Origin: Limosilactobacillus reuteri
GTDB taxonomy: Bacteria > Bacillota > Bacilli > Lactobacillales > Lactobacillaceae
DNA length: 64,000 bases
Assembly: GCF_013694365.1 (NCBI RefSeq)
Contig: NZ_CP059275.1
Span: 1,364,001-1,428,000 of the forward strand
Direction of reading: 5' to 3'
Position 1 is the stretch's first letter. Each line of letters begins with the position of its first letter. A program made the translations under genes and the position numbers. Shown here piece after piece: positions 9,529-17,788 of this stretch. The notes under the pieces were generated by a model. It had not been told where the DNA came from. It made no database searches and was given only the letters and a program-made list of their open reading frames with translations.

Positions 9529-10407
9529 ATGAAAACCAAGAAATATCGTTACACAGGAAAAGACTTTGATATTAAGACGGCACCAACTAAGGTAAAAGAT
9601 TCTGCTGATGATCTTAAGAAGATTAAAAAGAAGATCAAGAAAAATGTAAAGTCAATCAAGAATGCGCAAAAGATGATGTATGCGCGGCGTCATTATGGTG
9701 TTTTAGTAGTATTTCAAGCAATGGACGCGGCAGGAAAAGATAGTATGATTTCGCATATTTTTGCGGGCGTAAATCCAGTTGGGTTTAAGGTGGCCAATTT
9801 TAAACAACCAACAGGCCGCGAATTACGTCATGATTATCTCTGGAGAATCAATCGTGAATTGCCAATGCGTGGTGATATTGGTGTTTTCAATCGATCTTAT
9901 TATGAGGACGTTCTTGTTTCACGCGTTCACCCTGCTTTAATTTTGCAATCTAATATTCCAGGGATTGAGTCTGTTCATGATGTTAATAATAAATTCTTTG
10001 ATAGTCGTTATGAAGATATTCGTCAGTACGAAAGTTATCTAACGCGGAACGGTTACTTAATTGTAAAATTCTTCCTCCATGTATCAAAGGAAGAACAGAA
10101 GAAGCGTTTCTTAGCACGGATTGATACACCAGAAAAGAATTGGAAGTTTTCTGCAGCTGATATTCGCGAACGTCAATATTGGGACGATTACCAAAAGGCA
10201 TATGAAAAGGCGATTAATGCTACCGCCACAAAGGAAAATCCATGGTATGTTATTCCGGCTGATGATAAGTGGTATTCGCGTTTAATTGTATCTGATATTT
10301 TGACAAAGAAGATTAATAGTTTGCCATTAGCTTATCCCGAGGTTTCGCCAGAACAAGAAATGAGTTTACGCCAAGCACGAAAAGAACTAATAGCAGAAGA
10401 TAAGTAA
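9529..10407 (+). CDS. Polyphosphate kinase 2 (PPK2) family protein
   Basis: PPK2 enzymes transfer phosphate between polyphosphate and nucleotides. Depending on class they phosphorylate nucleoside mono- or diphosphates. The 292-residue protein has the PPK2 core: Walker A FQAMDAAGKDSM near residues 63-74, the lid Arg region KQPTGRELRHDYLWR, and Walker B IGVFNRSYYEDVLV near residue 122. The conserved ERxYWDDYxxAYE segment is present (ERQYWDDYQKAYEKA). A Lys-rich N-terminal stretch (KKIKKKIKKNVKSIKN) could contact polyphosphate. The length fits single-domain PPK2. The exact nucleotide preference is not readable. Confidence 0.9.
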   Translation: MKTKKYRYTGKDFDIKTAPTKVKDSADDLKKIKKKIKKNVKSIKNAQKMMYARRHYGVLVVFQAMDAAGKDSMISHIFAGVNPVGFKVANFKQPTGRELRHDYLWRINRELPMRGDIGVFNRSYYEDVLVSRVHPALILQSNIPGIESVHDVNNKFFDSRYEDIRQYESYLTRNGYLIVKFFLHVSKEEQKKRFLARIDTPEKNWKFSAADIRERQYWDDYQKAYEKAINATATKENPWYVIPADDKWYSRLIVSDILTKKINSLPLAYPEVSPEQEMSLRQARKELIAEDK

Positions 10408-10929
10408 ATGAAATACATACCATTATCTAAATATAAGTATTTTATTGAAGATAAGACGAATGACCCGGCAGCAATTGAAAGTGAATATCAGAGTCGACTG
10501 AACGGATATACAAGCCAGAAGACAACTCTGTTTCCTCTTCTTAACTATCGCGATGGTGCACAGACAAGTAAATATCCAATTTTCTATCTTCCATTACCGG
10601 AAATTCAAAACCTGGCGGATCAGCTTAGGCGTAATTCTAATATGATTAAGGATATCTCTGTAACGCTTCCCCAAGTTGCGATTAATCAATTTTTGAATTC
10701 ATTATTACTCTCTGAAATTTTCTACACTAATGATATTGAAGGTGTAAAAACGAGTCGTGTTGAAATTAGTACTGTTATTCAGGAAAATAACCACCCAATA
10801 AATGGTAATGATCATATATCAAAGAAAAGGCTTGGTTCAACTATAAAAATGTACCAGCGCACACAATTAGGAAAAAAGTTGAAATCAATGTTCTTCAAGG
10901 CTATAGAAAAATCTATGATTCCTTGTTAA
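10408..10929 (+). pseudogene. Fic-family protein, N-terminal fragment (frameshifted)
   Basis: Fic proteins usually AMPylate target proteins. This 173-residue piece carries the N-terminal region with a class II autoinhibitory motif, (S/T)xxxE(G/N), seen as TNDIEG at residues 107-112, which normally blocks the ATP site. The frame fails near bases 10870-10885, at the A-rich run before ttgaaatcaatg. After that the real protein continues in another frame, which reads EINVLQGYRKIYDSLL, and this frame gives an alien tail ending SMIPC. The catalytic HPFx motif is in the next fragment. The lesion could be real or a homopolymer sequencing error. Confidence 0.85.
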
Positions 10930-10936
10930 TTGTTAA
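10923..10936 (+). repeat. Duplicated 7-base gene overlap at Fic junction
   Basis: The heptamer ttgttaa occurs at 10923-10929, as the end of one frame, and again at 10930-10936, as the start of the next. Collapsing the two copies restores a simple overlap of the two Fic frames. It marks a join made by copying each frame out in full. Confidence 0.8.
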
Positions 10937-11715
10937 AAGGCGAACTTAATGAAGATCGACTGCCCAATGGAAAAATATTTCGTGATAAGCTTCCTAATAG
11001 CGAAGTGCTTTCGATCGGGGATGGCATTAAAACAGTTCATCGACCACCAACCACGGAAACTGCAATCAAGGTTGCCCTTACAGCTTTAATTGAATATATG
11101 AATAATGATGATACTCCTTCAATATATAAAGCCCTTGTAACTCACTTTTTCTTTGAAAATACCCATCCATTTCTTGATGGTAACGGTCGAATGGGGCGTT
11201 ATCTTTTGTCGTCATATATTGCTAACAAATTTGATCGCTTTACTGGCTTTTCTGTGGCTACTGCAATTCATAATAATGTTCAGCAATACTATAAGGTATT
11301 TAAGGATGCCGATAGTGCGGAAAATAGAGCTGATTTAACATTTTTTATTCAAAAATTATTAATGATACTTGTTAGTCAGCAAGAAAAAGTAATTAAGATT
11401 TTGAGTCAATCTCGTGAAAAGCTTGATAAAGCCAATGAAATTATTAGTCAGTGGGTCAATGAACACCATCATCAATTAGCTGCAACGTCTGATAGTTTGT
11501 ATTGTAATGTTCTATATCTTCTTGCACAATCAAAGCTATTTACTAACCAGTTAGATTTAGGAATTAAAGATAATGATATTATTGAAACTTTGAAGAAGAG
11601 TAATCGCCGTTATCCAATGACAAAGACTAAGGCAGCCATTGAAGAACTAGAAGCACTTGGCGCAATTGAAATTGTTTCTAAGCGTCCTAAACAACATGTA
11701 ATTACAATTTTATAA
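10930..11715 (+). pseudogene. Fic-family protein, C-terminal catalytic fragment
   Basis: This 261-residue piece starts at a TTG that is internal to the intact gene. It keeps the full Fic catalytic motif, HPFLDGNGRMGR, near residues 78-89, the conserved helices around it, and a C-terminal winged-helix-like segment (MTKTKAAIEELEALGAIE). The first seven bases (10930-10936) repeat the last seven of the preceding fragment. In the native genome the two frames therefore overlap by seven bases. If this piece were expressed alone it would lack the N-terminal inhibitory motif and could in principle be deregulated. Translation from TTG here is not established. Confidence 0.85.
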
Positions 11716-11788
11716 GGGCAGTTAGCTCAGCTGGCAGAGCAACGGACTCTTAATCCGTGGGTCCAGGGTTCGATCCCCTGACTGCCCA
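11716..11788 (+). tRNA. tRNA-Lys (anticodon CUU)
   Basis: A cloverleaf folds over 73 bases. The acceptor stem gggcagt pairs perfectly with actgccc at 11781-11787, and the discriminator is A at 11788. The anticodon is CTT at 11749-11751 and reads AAG lysine codons. The T-arm contains ggttcgatc. The CCA end is not encoded; the bases after the discriminator are tca, so a CCA-adding enzyme is needed. It directly follows the Fic fragment and is only three bases before a MarR-type gene, leaving no room for a promoter or terminator. Confidence 0.95.
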
Positions 11789-11791
11789 TCA

Positions 11792-12226
11792 ATGACATTA
11801 AAAAAAGATAAATTTGAGCAAATGAACCGTTTATTGCAGAACTATATGATTAACATGAAGCATTTTTATACTGAACTTGCCCCTGAATTAGATATAACTC
11901 CACAGCAAGCACATACGCTTTTTTATATAGAAAAACACGCTGGGCTTATTCAACGAGAATTAGGTGACCATTTCCATTTACGGAATGCTAGTGTTACTAG
12001 TATGGTGAAAAATCTTGAACGCGACGGGTATATTATCCGGAAGGCGGATCAAGAGTCAGCACGAATTAAGCGTATTTTTCTTACCAAAAAGGGTGAAGAA
12101 AAGACTAATGAGGTTAAAGAAATATTTGATAAAGCTTATTTGCAGATTATTAGCCGCCTCGATGAAAGAGATATTGATGCAATAGTTAAAGGGATGACTA
12201 ATATTAATAGCAATCTAAAAAAATAA
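11792..12226 (+). CDS. MarR-family transcriptional regulator
   Basis: The product is 144 residues with the winged helix-turn-helix of MarR proteins in the middle (GLIQRELGDHFHLRNASVTSMVKNLERDGYIIR, about residues 48-81, given here as the recognisable core). Dimerisation helices lie at both ends. Such proteins repress nearby efflux genes and are released by small aromatic ligands. The next gene is an ABC multidrug-type exporter, so this is its probable local regulator. The operator is not visible. Confidence 0.88.
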   Translation: MTLKKDKFEQMNRLLQNYMINMKHFYTELAPELDITPQQAHTLFYIEKHAGLIQRELGDHFHLRNASVTSMVKNLERDGYIIRKADQESARIKRIFLTKKGEEKTNEVKEIFDKAYLQIISRLDERDIDAIVKGMTNINSNLKK

Positions 12227-13948
12227 TTGAGCAGAAATAAATTTAGTTTTCGAAGTTTCTTTAGTTTAATAAATCAATTACATCCGCAGTATATTAAGCT
12301 TTTTGTGGGAATCTTACTAGGTTTTATCTCCACGGGTGCTAACCTATTTGTTCCTCAACTAGCGCAAAAGTTAATTAATAATTTTAAGAGTATTAGTCTA
12401 ACGTTGGTAATTTTAACAGTTGTAATTTTTATAGCAGGATTAATCACAAGTGCGTTATCAGGGTTATTATTAGGAATTTTTGGTGAAAATGTTGTTTCTA
12501 AATTACGGAAACAATTATGGCAAAAACTACTTAAAATGCCTGTAAAATATTTTGATGATGTTAAAACAGGCGAAATCAGTTCACGATTAGTTAATGATAC
12601 GTCACAGGTGAAGGATTTGCTTGCTTCAACATTACCAAATGCAATGACATCGCTTTTACAATTCGTTGGTGCACTGGTTATTATGTTAGCAATGGATTGG
12701 CGGATGACATTGTTGATGTTTGTGGCAGTTCCTTTAGTGATTTTAGTCATGCTACCAGTGATGAATCAGTCGCGTAAGATTGGTCGGGTTCGGCAAGATG
12801 AATTAGCAAAATTTGCTAGTGATTCCACCGATGTATTGGGTGAGGTCCGATTAGTTAAGTCTTCAAACGGTGAAGAACATGAACTGGCAAAGGGAAATCG
12901 TCGTATCGATAATTTATATCATGTCGGAAGAAAAGAAGCGTTGATTAACTCAGTAACGCAACCAATTACAAACATGCTCATGATGATAATGTTTCTTGGG
13001 ATTCTTGGTTACGGAGCAATTCGCGTTATGAATGGTGCAATGACAATGGGCGCCTTAGTTTCATTTTTAATGTATCTTTTCCAGATTATTAGTCCTGTTG
13101 TTGTAATTAGTCAGCTCTTTAATAATATGGCAAAGACTAGCGGAGCCACGGAACGTATCCAACAAATCTTAACTGAACCAGAAGAATTTGCTGCTGATAA
13201 AGCAGAAAAAGATATTGCGAGTGCACCATTGAAATTTGAGAATGTTGATTTTGCATATGAGGAAGGTAAGCCAGTCTTACGAGATGTTAGTTTTGAAACT
13301 AAACCTAATGCAGTGGTAGCTTTTGCCGGCCCATCTGGTGGAGGAAAGTCAACTATTTTCTCGTTGATTGAACGCTTCTATAAGCCAACAGGTGGGGAAA
13401 TTTTGATCGGTGAAGAGAATATCGAAAATGTAGACTTAGCCAAATGGCGTGAACAAATTGGTCTCGTAAGCCAAGATGCCGCTGTAATGCCAGGAACTAT
13501 TCGTGATAATTTAACTTATGGATTACGGAGAGAAGCCTCAGATGAGGAACTTTGGGACGCGTTAAGAATGGCTTATGCAGATGGCTTTGTCAGTGAAATG
13601 GAAGATCAGTTAGAAACTGAAATTGGTGAACGAGGGATCAAACTTTCTGGGGGACAACGGCAACGAATAGCGATTGCGCGAGCTTTTCTCCGCGATCCAA
13701 AAATCTTAATGCTTGATGAAGCCACTGCTAGCTTGGACGCTGAATCAGAGGCGATGGTTCAAAAAGCATTGGGAGACTTAATGCAAGGAAGAACGACACT
13801 AGTAATTGCGCATCGCTTAAGTACGATTGTCGATGCCGATAAAATCTACTTTATCGAAAATGGAACAGTATCCGGCGCAGGAACCCATCAAGAATTATTA
13901 AAGACAACACCACTATATGCACAGTATGTTAAGGATCAGTTTAAATAA
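12227..13948 (+). CDS. ABC transporter, fused permease and ATPase (multidrug/lipid exporter type)
   Basis: This 573-residue half-transporter starts at TTG. Six membrane helices span about residues 20-310. The nucleotide-binding domain follows, with Walker A GPSGGGKST near residue 370, Q-loop VSQDAAVMPG, signature LSGGQRQRIAIARA, Walker B ILMLDEATASLD and H-loop AHRLST. It resembles LmrA/BmrA exporters that work as homodimers and export drugs or lipids. Pairing with the upstream MarR gene supports a detoxification role. The substrate is unknown. Confidence 0.9.
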   Translation: MSRNKFSFRSFFSLINQLHPQYIKLFVGILLGFISTGANLFVPQLAQKLINNFKSISLTLVILTVVIFIAGLITSALSGLLLGIFGENVVSKLRKQLWQKLLKMPVKYFDDVKTGEISSRLVNDTSQVKDLLASTLPNAMTSLLQFVGALVIMLAMDWRMTLLMFVAVPLVILVMLPVMNQSRKIGRVRQDELAKFASDSTDVLGEVRLVKSSNGEEHELAKGNRRIDNLYHVGRKEALINSVTQPITNMLMMIMFLGILGYGAIRVMNGAMTMGALVSFLMYLFQIISPVVVISQLFNNMAKTSGATERIQQILTEPEEFAADKAEKDIASAPLKFENVDFAYEEGKPVLRDVSFETKPNAVVAFAGPSGGGKSTIFSLIERFYKPTGGEILIGEENIENVDLAKWREQIGLVSQDAAVMPGTIRDNLTYGLRREASDEELWDALRMAYADGFVSEMEDQLETEIGERGIKLSGGQRQRIAIARAFLRDPKILMLDEATASLDAESEAMVQKALGDLMQGRTTLVIAHRLSTIVDADKIYFIENGTVSGAGTHQELLKTTPLYAQYVKDQFK

Positions 13949-14215
13949 TAAATAAAATAAGAGGCTGGGAAAAAACTCCTAGTCCAAATAAAAACCGGAT
14001 GATGAATTTTTTGAACAATTCATCATCCGGTTTTTATGTACACAGGAAATCGTTCCTGATATGATGTAATTACCCCTAAAAACAACCGCTTAGTATTCGA
14101 CACACTAAAGGCTACTGGTCTTTTCTTTTTTTGTAAATAAGTAAATTGGTCTACAAAAAAGATTTCCACGACCAGATGAATTATTCATCCAACCTATGAA
14201 AATCTTACACTAACT
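13949..14215. other. 267-base non-coding, hairpin-rich stretch (possible insertion-element remnant)
   Basis: This is the only sizeable gene-free stretch in the first 48 kb. No convincing reading frame is present on either strand. It opens with gaggctgggaaaaaactcct, a type of sequence that I associate with ends of insertion elements and repeats in lactobacilli. It contains a perfect 21-bp hairpin (13988-14037), a small hairpin (14043-14058), a larger imperfect hairpin (14115-14175) and a 7-bp inverted repeat with a one-base centre (14175-14189). No ribosome-binding site precedes the next gene. A decayed transposon end, a repeated element or an untranslated RNA are all possible. I cannot decide between them. 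Confidence 0.5.
13988..14037. terminator. Perfect 21-bp hairpin, bidirectional terminator-like
   Basis: The arms 13988-14008 and 14017-14037 are exact reverse complements, with an 8-base loop (ttttgaac). The upper stem contains accggatgatgaatt and the foot is A/T-rich, so either strand gives a stem followed by a short U run. It lies 40 bases after the ABC transporter stop and would suit a transcription terminator. The unusual stem length also fits a mobile-element end. Confidence 0.6.
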
Positions 14216-14884
14216 ATGGTAAAAAAATATTATGCAGTCAAAAAAGGTCGTCATCCAGGAATATATAAAACTTGGGCTGAATGTCAGAAGGAAGTTAATG
14301 GATATCCGAATGCTAAGTTCAAAAGCTTTTTAACGTTTAAAGGTGCTAATGAGTGGCTTCAGGCTACGGGAAATATCGTACCATCGACTAAAACGGTTGA
14401 TTATTCTGATAACATTCTTGTTTATACTGATGGAGGCTCCCGTAATCATGGCAATAAATTGGGACAGCATGTTAAGGCAGATGATAAAGCGGCCTGGGCT
14501 TATTTTATTCAAACTAAAGATCAAGCTTATACAGGAACTGCTGGCGAATTTGGGGCTACTAATAATAAAATGGAGATTACAGCTTTAATTCAAGCACTAA
14601 CTAAACTATTAGAACTTGGCCTCCAAGATCAACCAATTACAGCGATTTTGGATTCACATTACGTACTTGATCCAATTATGAAAGGCTGGTTAACTAATTG
14701 GCAGCGACGGGGATGGTTAACTGCTAGTGGCAAGCCGGTAGCAAATCAGAAGCTATGGGAAGAAATAGTTACCCTTTTACCTCAGTTCCCTAATTTACAT
14801 TTTGATTGGACTAAGGGTCATGCAACGAATGCTGGAAATAATAAGGTCGATGAATTACTAAATAAGACGATGGATCAGTTATAA
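14216..14884 (+). CDS. rnhA: Ribonuclease H (type HI with viroplasmin-like N-terminal domain)
   Basis: RNase HI removes RNA from RNA-DNA hybrids. The 222-residue protein has an N-terminal viroplasmin-like hybrid-binding domain (about residues 1-48, YYAVKKGRHPGIYKTWAEC) and a C-terminal RNase H fold. All four acidic active-site residues are visible, in VYTDGGS, KMEI, ILDSHY and KVDEL. The domain arrangement matches eukaryotic-type RNase H1 found in many Firmicutes. The start is supported by the immediate MVKKYYAVKKG. The upstream bases show no Shine-Dalgarno. Confidence 0.93.
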   Translation: MVKKYYAVKKGRHPGIYKTWAECQKEVNGYPNAKFKSFLTFKGANEWLQATGNIVPSTKTVDYSDNILVYTDGGSRNHGNKLGQHVKADDKAAWAYFIQTKDQAYTGTAGEFGATNNKMEITALIQALTKLLELGLQDQPITAILDSHYVLDPIMKGWLTNWQRRGWLTASGKPVANQKLWEEIVTLLPQFPNLHFDWTKGHATNAGNNKVDELLNKTMDQL

Positions 14885-16042
14885 ATGAGAATTGGTATTG
14901 ACAAAATGGCTTTTGCAACAACAAATGACTATTTAGACCTTGTTGAATTAGCAAAAGAACGCAGCGTAGATCCTAATAAATTTACCATTGGAATTGGACA
15001 GGATCTACAGGCAGTTGTGCCACCTACGCAAGATATTGTGACTTTAGGAGCTACGGCAGCGAAAAAATTGCTTACTCCGGAATTAGAAAAAAATATTTCG
15101 ACAGTAATTGTGGCAACTGAGTCAGGAATTGACAATTCAAAAGCGAGTGCAATCTACATTAAACGCTTATTAGGGCTTAGCGACTTCACCCGAACGGTAG
15201 AAATGAAAGAGGCTTGTTATTCTGCAACAGCTGCTATCCAATTTGCAAAGGGAGTAGTGGCGCTTAATCCTCAAGAAACTGTATTGGTGATCGCTGCTGA
15301 TATTGCTCGTTATGGATTAAATACGCCAGGAGAGGTGACTCAAGGAGCTGGAGCAGTTGCAATGCTGATTTCGCGGAACCCTCACATCCTAACCCTTGAA
15401 GATACAACGGTTGCTTATAGTAAGGATATAATGGACTTTTGGCGGCCGTTATATGCAACAGAAGCTTTAGTAGATGGAAAATACTCTACTAATGTTTATA
15501 TTGAATTTTTCCTTCAAACTTTTACCCGTTACCAGCAATTAACTGGGCGAGAATTAGCAGATTTTGCTGCCCTTACATTCCATATGCCATTTACTAAAAT
15601 GGGAAAGAAAGGGTTAGAAGGGCTGCTCAAAGATCGTAATGATGAGGTAGCTCAACGATTACGAACACAATTAACCGCAAGTCAACTATTTTCACGTCAA
15701 GTTGGTAACCTTTACACTGGCTCCCTATATTTATCATTAATGTCATTGTTACAAAATAGTGACTTAAAAGCTGGAAGCCGAATTGGGTTATTTAGCTATG
15801 GTTCTGGTGCAGAAGGAGAGTTCTACACAGGAATCCTAGAAGATGGCTACGAGCATTATATGAATAATATTCAAGAAGAACTAGAACATCGTCACCAGGT
15901 TTCGGTAGCAGAATACGAAAAACTATTCAGTAGTCAATTAGGAATGAATGACCAGGATATCGAGTTTGATGTTACTAATGATCCATTACCTTTCGTTCTT
16001 AAAGGGCAAAAGGATCATCAACGGATTTATGAAGCCAAATAA
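14885..16042 (+). CDS. mvaS: Hydroxymethylglutaryl-CoA synthase
   Basis: MvaS condenses acetyl-CoA with acetoacetyl-CoA to HMG-CoA, the first committed step of the mevalonate pathway that lactic acid bacteria use for isoprenoids. The 385-residue product has the catalytic Glu in VATESGID, the nucleophilic Cys in EACYSATAA and the His in FHMPFTKMGKKGL, all three conserved. Length is normal. In lactobacilli mvaS often lies next to lexA, as here. It feeds undecaprenyl synthesis, with uppS also in this window. Confidence 0.96.
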   Translation: MRIGIDKMAFATTNDYLDLVELAKERSVDPNKFTIGIGQDLQAVVPPTQDIVTLGATAAKKLLTPELEKNISTVIVATESGIDNSKASAIYIKRLLGLSDFTRTVEMKEACYSATAAIQFAKGVVALNPQETVLVIAADIARYGLNTPGEVTQGAGAVAMLISRNPHILTLEDTTVAYSKDIMDFWRPLYATEALVDGKYSTNVYIEFFLQTFTRYQQLTGRELADFAALTFHMPFTKMGKKGLEGLLKDRNDEVAQRLRTQLTASQLFSRQVGNLYTGSLYLSLMSLLQNSDLKAGSRIGLFSYGSGAEGEFYTGILEDGYEHYMNNIQEELEHRHQVSVAEYEKLFSSQLGMNDQDIEFDVTNDPLPFVLKGQKDHQRIYEAK

Positions 16043-16669
16043 ATGGCAAAGGTAGCAAAAAATAAACAAATGGCCGTCCTAAATTATATTCATAAACAAG
16101 TTGAAGATCATGGCTATCCACCGACTGTTCGTGAAATTTGTAGTGCTGTTGGCCTGTCTTCAACTTCAACAGTCCATGGACACATCTCTCGCTTAATTGA
16201 ACAAGGATTCTTACAAAAAGACCCTTCTAAACCTCGAGCACTTGAGATCACACCCAAGGGACTTGATATTTTAGGTGTAAAACCGATTCAAAAAGAAATT
16301 CCAATGCTTGGTGTTGTTACGGCTGGGCAACCAATTTTAGCAGTTGAAAATGCTACTGAGTTTTTCCCGATACCTCCTTCTATTCAAGATAATAATGATT
16401 TGTTTATGCTTACCATTCGTGGAACTAGTATGATTAAAGCAGGGATTTTTAATGGCGACCAAGTAATTGTGCGTAAACAATCCACCGCTAAAAATGGTGA
16501 TATCGTTATTGCAATGAATGATGATAATGAAGCTACTTGTAAACGATTCTATAAAGAAAAAACACGTTTTCGTTTACAGCCAGAAAATGATACGATGGAG
16601 CCAATCTTCTTAGACAATGTAAAAATCCTTGGTAAAGTAGTGGGACTATTTCGTGATCATATTTTCTAA
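16043..16669 (+). CDS. lexA: LexA repressor, SOS regulator
   Basis: LexA represses DNA-damage genes until RecA filaments trigger its self-cleavage. The 208-residue product has a winged HTH at about residues 8-65 ([20 protein letters not shown]) and an Ala-Gly cleavage site in VVTAGQPI. The catalytic Ser is in RGTSMIKAG and the Lys in ATCKRFY. In most Firmicutes lexA is divergent from yneA/ynzC. Here it reads the same way with no gap and no SOS box between them, which points to strand-normalised joining of genes. Confidence 0.96.
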   Translation: MAKVAKNKQMAVLNYIHKQVEDHGYPPTVREICSAVGLSSTSTVHGHISRLIEQGFLQKDPSKPRALEITPKGLDILGVKPIQKEIPMLGVVTAGQPILAVENATEFFPIPPSIQDNNDLFMLTIRGTSMIKAGIFNGDQVIVRKQSTAKNGDIVIAMNDDNEATCKRFYKEKTRFRLQPENDTMEPIFLDNVKILGKVVGLFRDHIF

Positions 16670-16921
16670 ATGGCTGAATCGAAAGAACAAGATGCTTTAT
16701 TGAAGCGAATTAATGAACTTGCTCATAAGAATAAAGAAGAAGGTTTAACTGAGGAAGAAACTAAAGAACGAGATCGTTTACGTAAGGAATACCTAAAGAA
16801 CTTTAGAGAAGCAATGCGTAGTAATATTGAAATGATGCGGATTTTTGATAAAGAAGGTAAAGAGGTTACTCCTGAAAAGGTTCGTGAAATTCAACGTAAA
16901 AAAGGACTTCGTGACGATTAA
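16670..16921 (+). CDS. ynzC: DUF896 protein, YnzC family
   Basis: The product is 83 residues and highly charged, with a helical hairpin (LLKRINELAHKNKEEGLTEE, then ETKERDRLRKEYLKNF). That is the DUF896/UPF0291 signature. The B. subtilis homologue is in the SOS-induced yneA-yneB-ynzC operon next to lexA. Molecular function is not established. The C-terminal region (EGKEVTPEKVREIQRKKGLRDD) is typical of the lactobacillus version. Position beside lexA suggests, but does not prove, SOS control. Confidence 0.88.
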   Translation: MAESKEQDALLKRINELAHKNKEEGLTEEETKERDRLRKEYLKNFREAMRSNIEMMRIFDKEGKEVTPEKVREIQRKKGLRDD

Positions 16922-17149
16922 GTGGGTATGACGATCATGCTAATGATTCTTGCATTATTAGTCGGTTTGGTTATCGGCTTCTTTGGTGCACGTAAATACA
17001 TGGAAAACTACCTCCGCAATAATCCACCGATTTCGGAAGAGATGCTGCGGACGATGATGCTTCAAATGGGACAAAAACCATCAAGTCGTAAATTACATCA
17101 AATGATGCAAGCGATGAAAGCACAAGCTAAAAAGTCAAATCGTAAATAA
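16922..17149 (+). CDS. yneF: YneF-family small membrane protein (UPF0154)
   Basis: The product is 75 residues with a GTG start. One N-terminal membrane helix (about 4-22, [20 protein letters not shown]) is followed by a cytosolic segment with the family pattern [20 protein letters not shown] and a basic tail (KSNRK). It is conserved in Firmicutes near lexA/ynzC. The function is unknown. Length is normal for the family. Confidence 0.87.
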   Translation: MGMTIMLMILALLVGLVIGFFGARKYMENYLRNNPPISEEMLRTMMLQMGQKPSSRKLHQMMQAMKAQAKKSNRK

Positions 17150-17788
17150 ATGTTGTACACTTTCCTCGTTAAAATCGTTAATCCATTTTTAAATTTGATT
17201 AACGGACGACCTAAAATATACAATCGGGAAAACATCCCTGAAGGCAATTATATTATTATTGCACCTCATCGTACTTGGATGGATCCTGTCTTACTAGCGC
17301 TTGCCGTATGGCCCAAAAAATTTAGCTTCATGGCTAAAAAAGAACTTTTTAAGAATCCAATTGCTAGCAAATTCTTAAAAGCACTAAATGCCTATCCGGT
17401 TGATCGGAAAAATCCAGGTCCGTCTGCTATTAAAAAGCCGGTTACAATTTTAAAGAAGACTGACTTATCGACCATTATTTTCCCTAGCGGATCACGCTAC
17501 TCATCTAAATTAAAAGGCGGGGCCACCGTGATCGCTAAAATGGCAAACGTCCCCTTAGTTCCTGCTGTTTACCAGGGACCTCTAAAATTTGGCCAGCTAT
17601 TTACCCGTAAGCCGCGCCAAATTGCATTTGGGAAGCCTATTTATATTGACCGAAAGCAACGGCTCACTCCCGAAGTACAGGCTGACTTAGAAAAGCAAAT
17701 GCAAGACTCCTTTGACCAATTAGATAGACAAATTGATCCCAATTATAAATATATTGTTCCTCCAAAGCCGAAGAATGATGAATTTTAA
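17150..17788 (+). CDS. plsC: 1-acyl-sn-glycerol-3-phosphate acyltransferase-like protein
   Basis: PlsC-family enzymes acylate lysophosphatidate to phosphatidate in membrane lipid synthesis. The 212-residue product has the HX4D catalytic motif (APHRTWMDP, about residues 39-47), a membrane-associated N-terminus and the block for glycerol-phosphate binding. That block reads FPSGSRYS where classical PlsC has FPEGTRS. This variant is, from memory, shared by the lactobacillus members of this locus, so it is a subfamily trait and not damage. Substrate specificity could differ from true PlsC. Confidence 0.85.
   Translation: MLYTFLVKIVNPFLNLINGRPKIYNRENIPEGNYIIIAPHRTWMDPVLLALAVWPKKFSFMAKKELFKNPIASKFLKALNAYPVDRKNPGPSAIKKPVTILKKTDLSTIIFPSGSRYSSKLKGGATVIAKMANVPLVPAVYQGPLKFGQLFTRKPRQIAFGKPIYIDRKQRLTPEVQADLEKQMQDSFDQLDRQIDPNYKYIVPPKPKNDEF

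Noticed and set aside
12355..12750. 131-codon minus-strand frame
   Set aside because: Fully inside the ABC transporter gene, whose motifs are intact; no support for a second gene.
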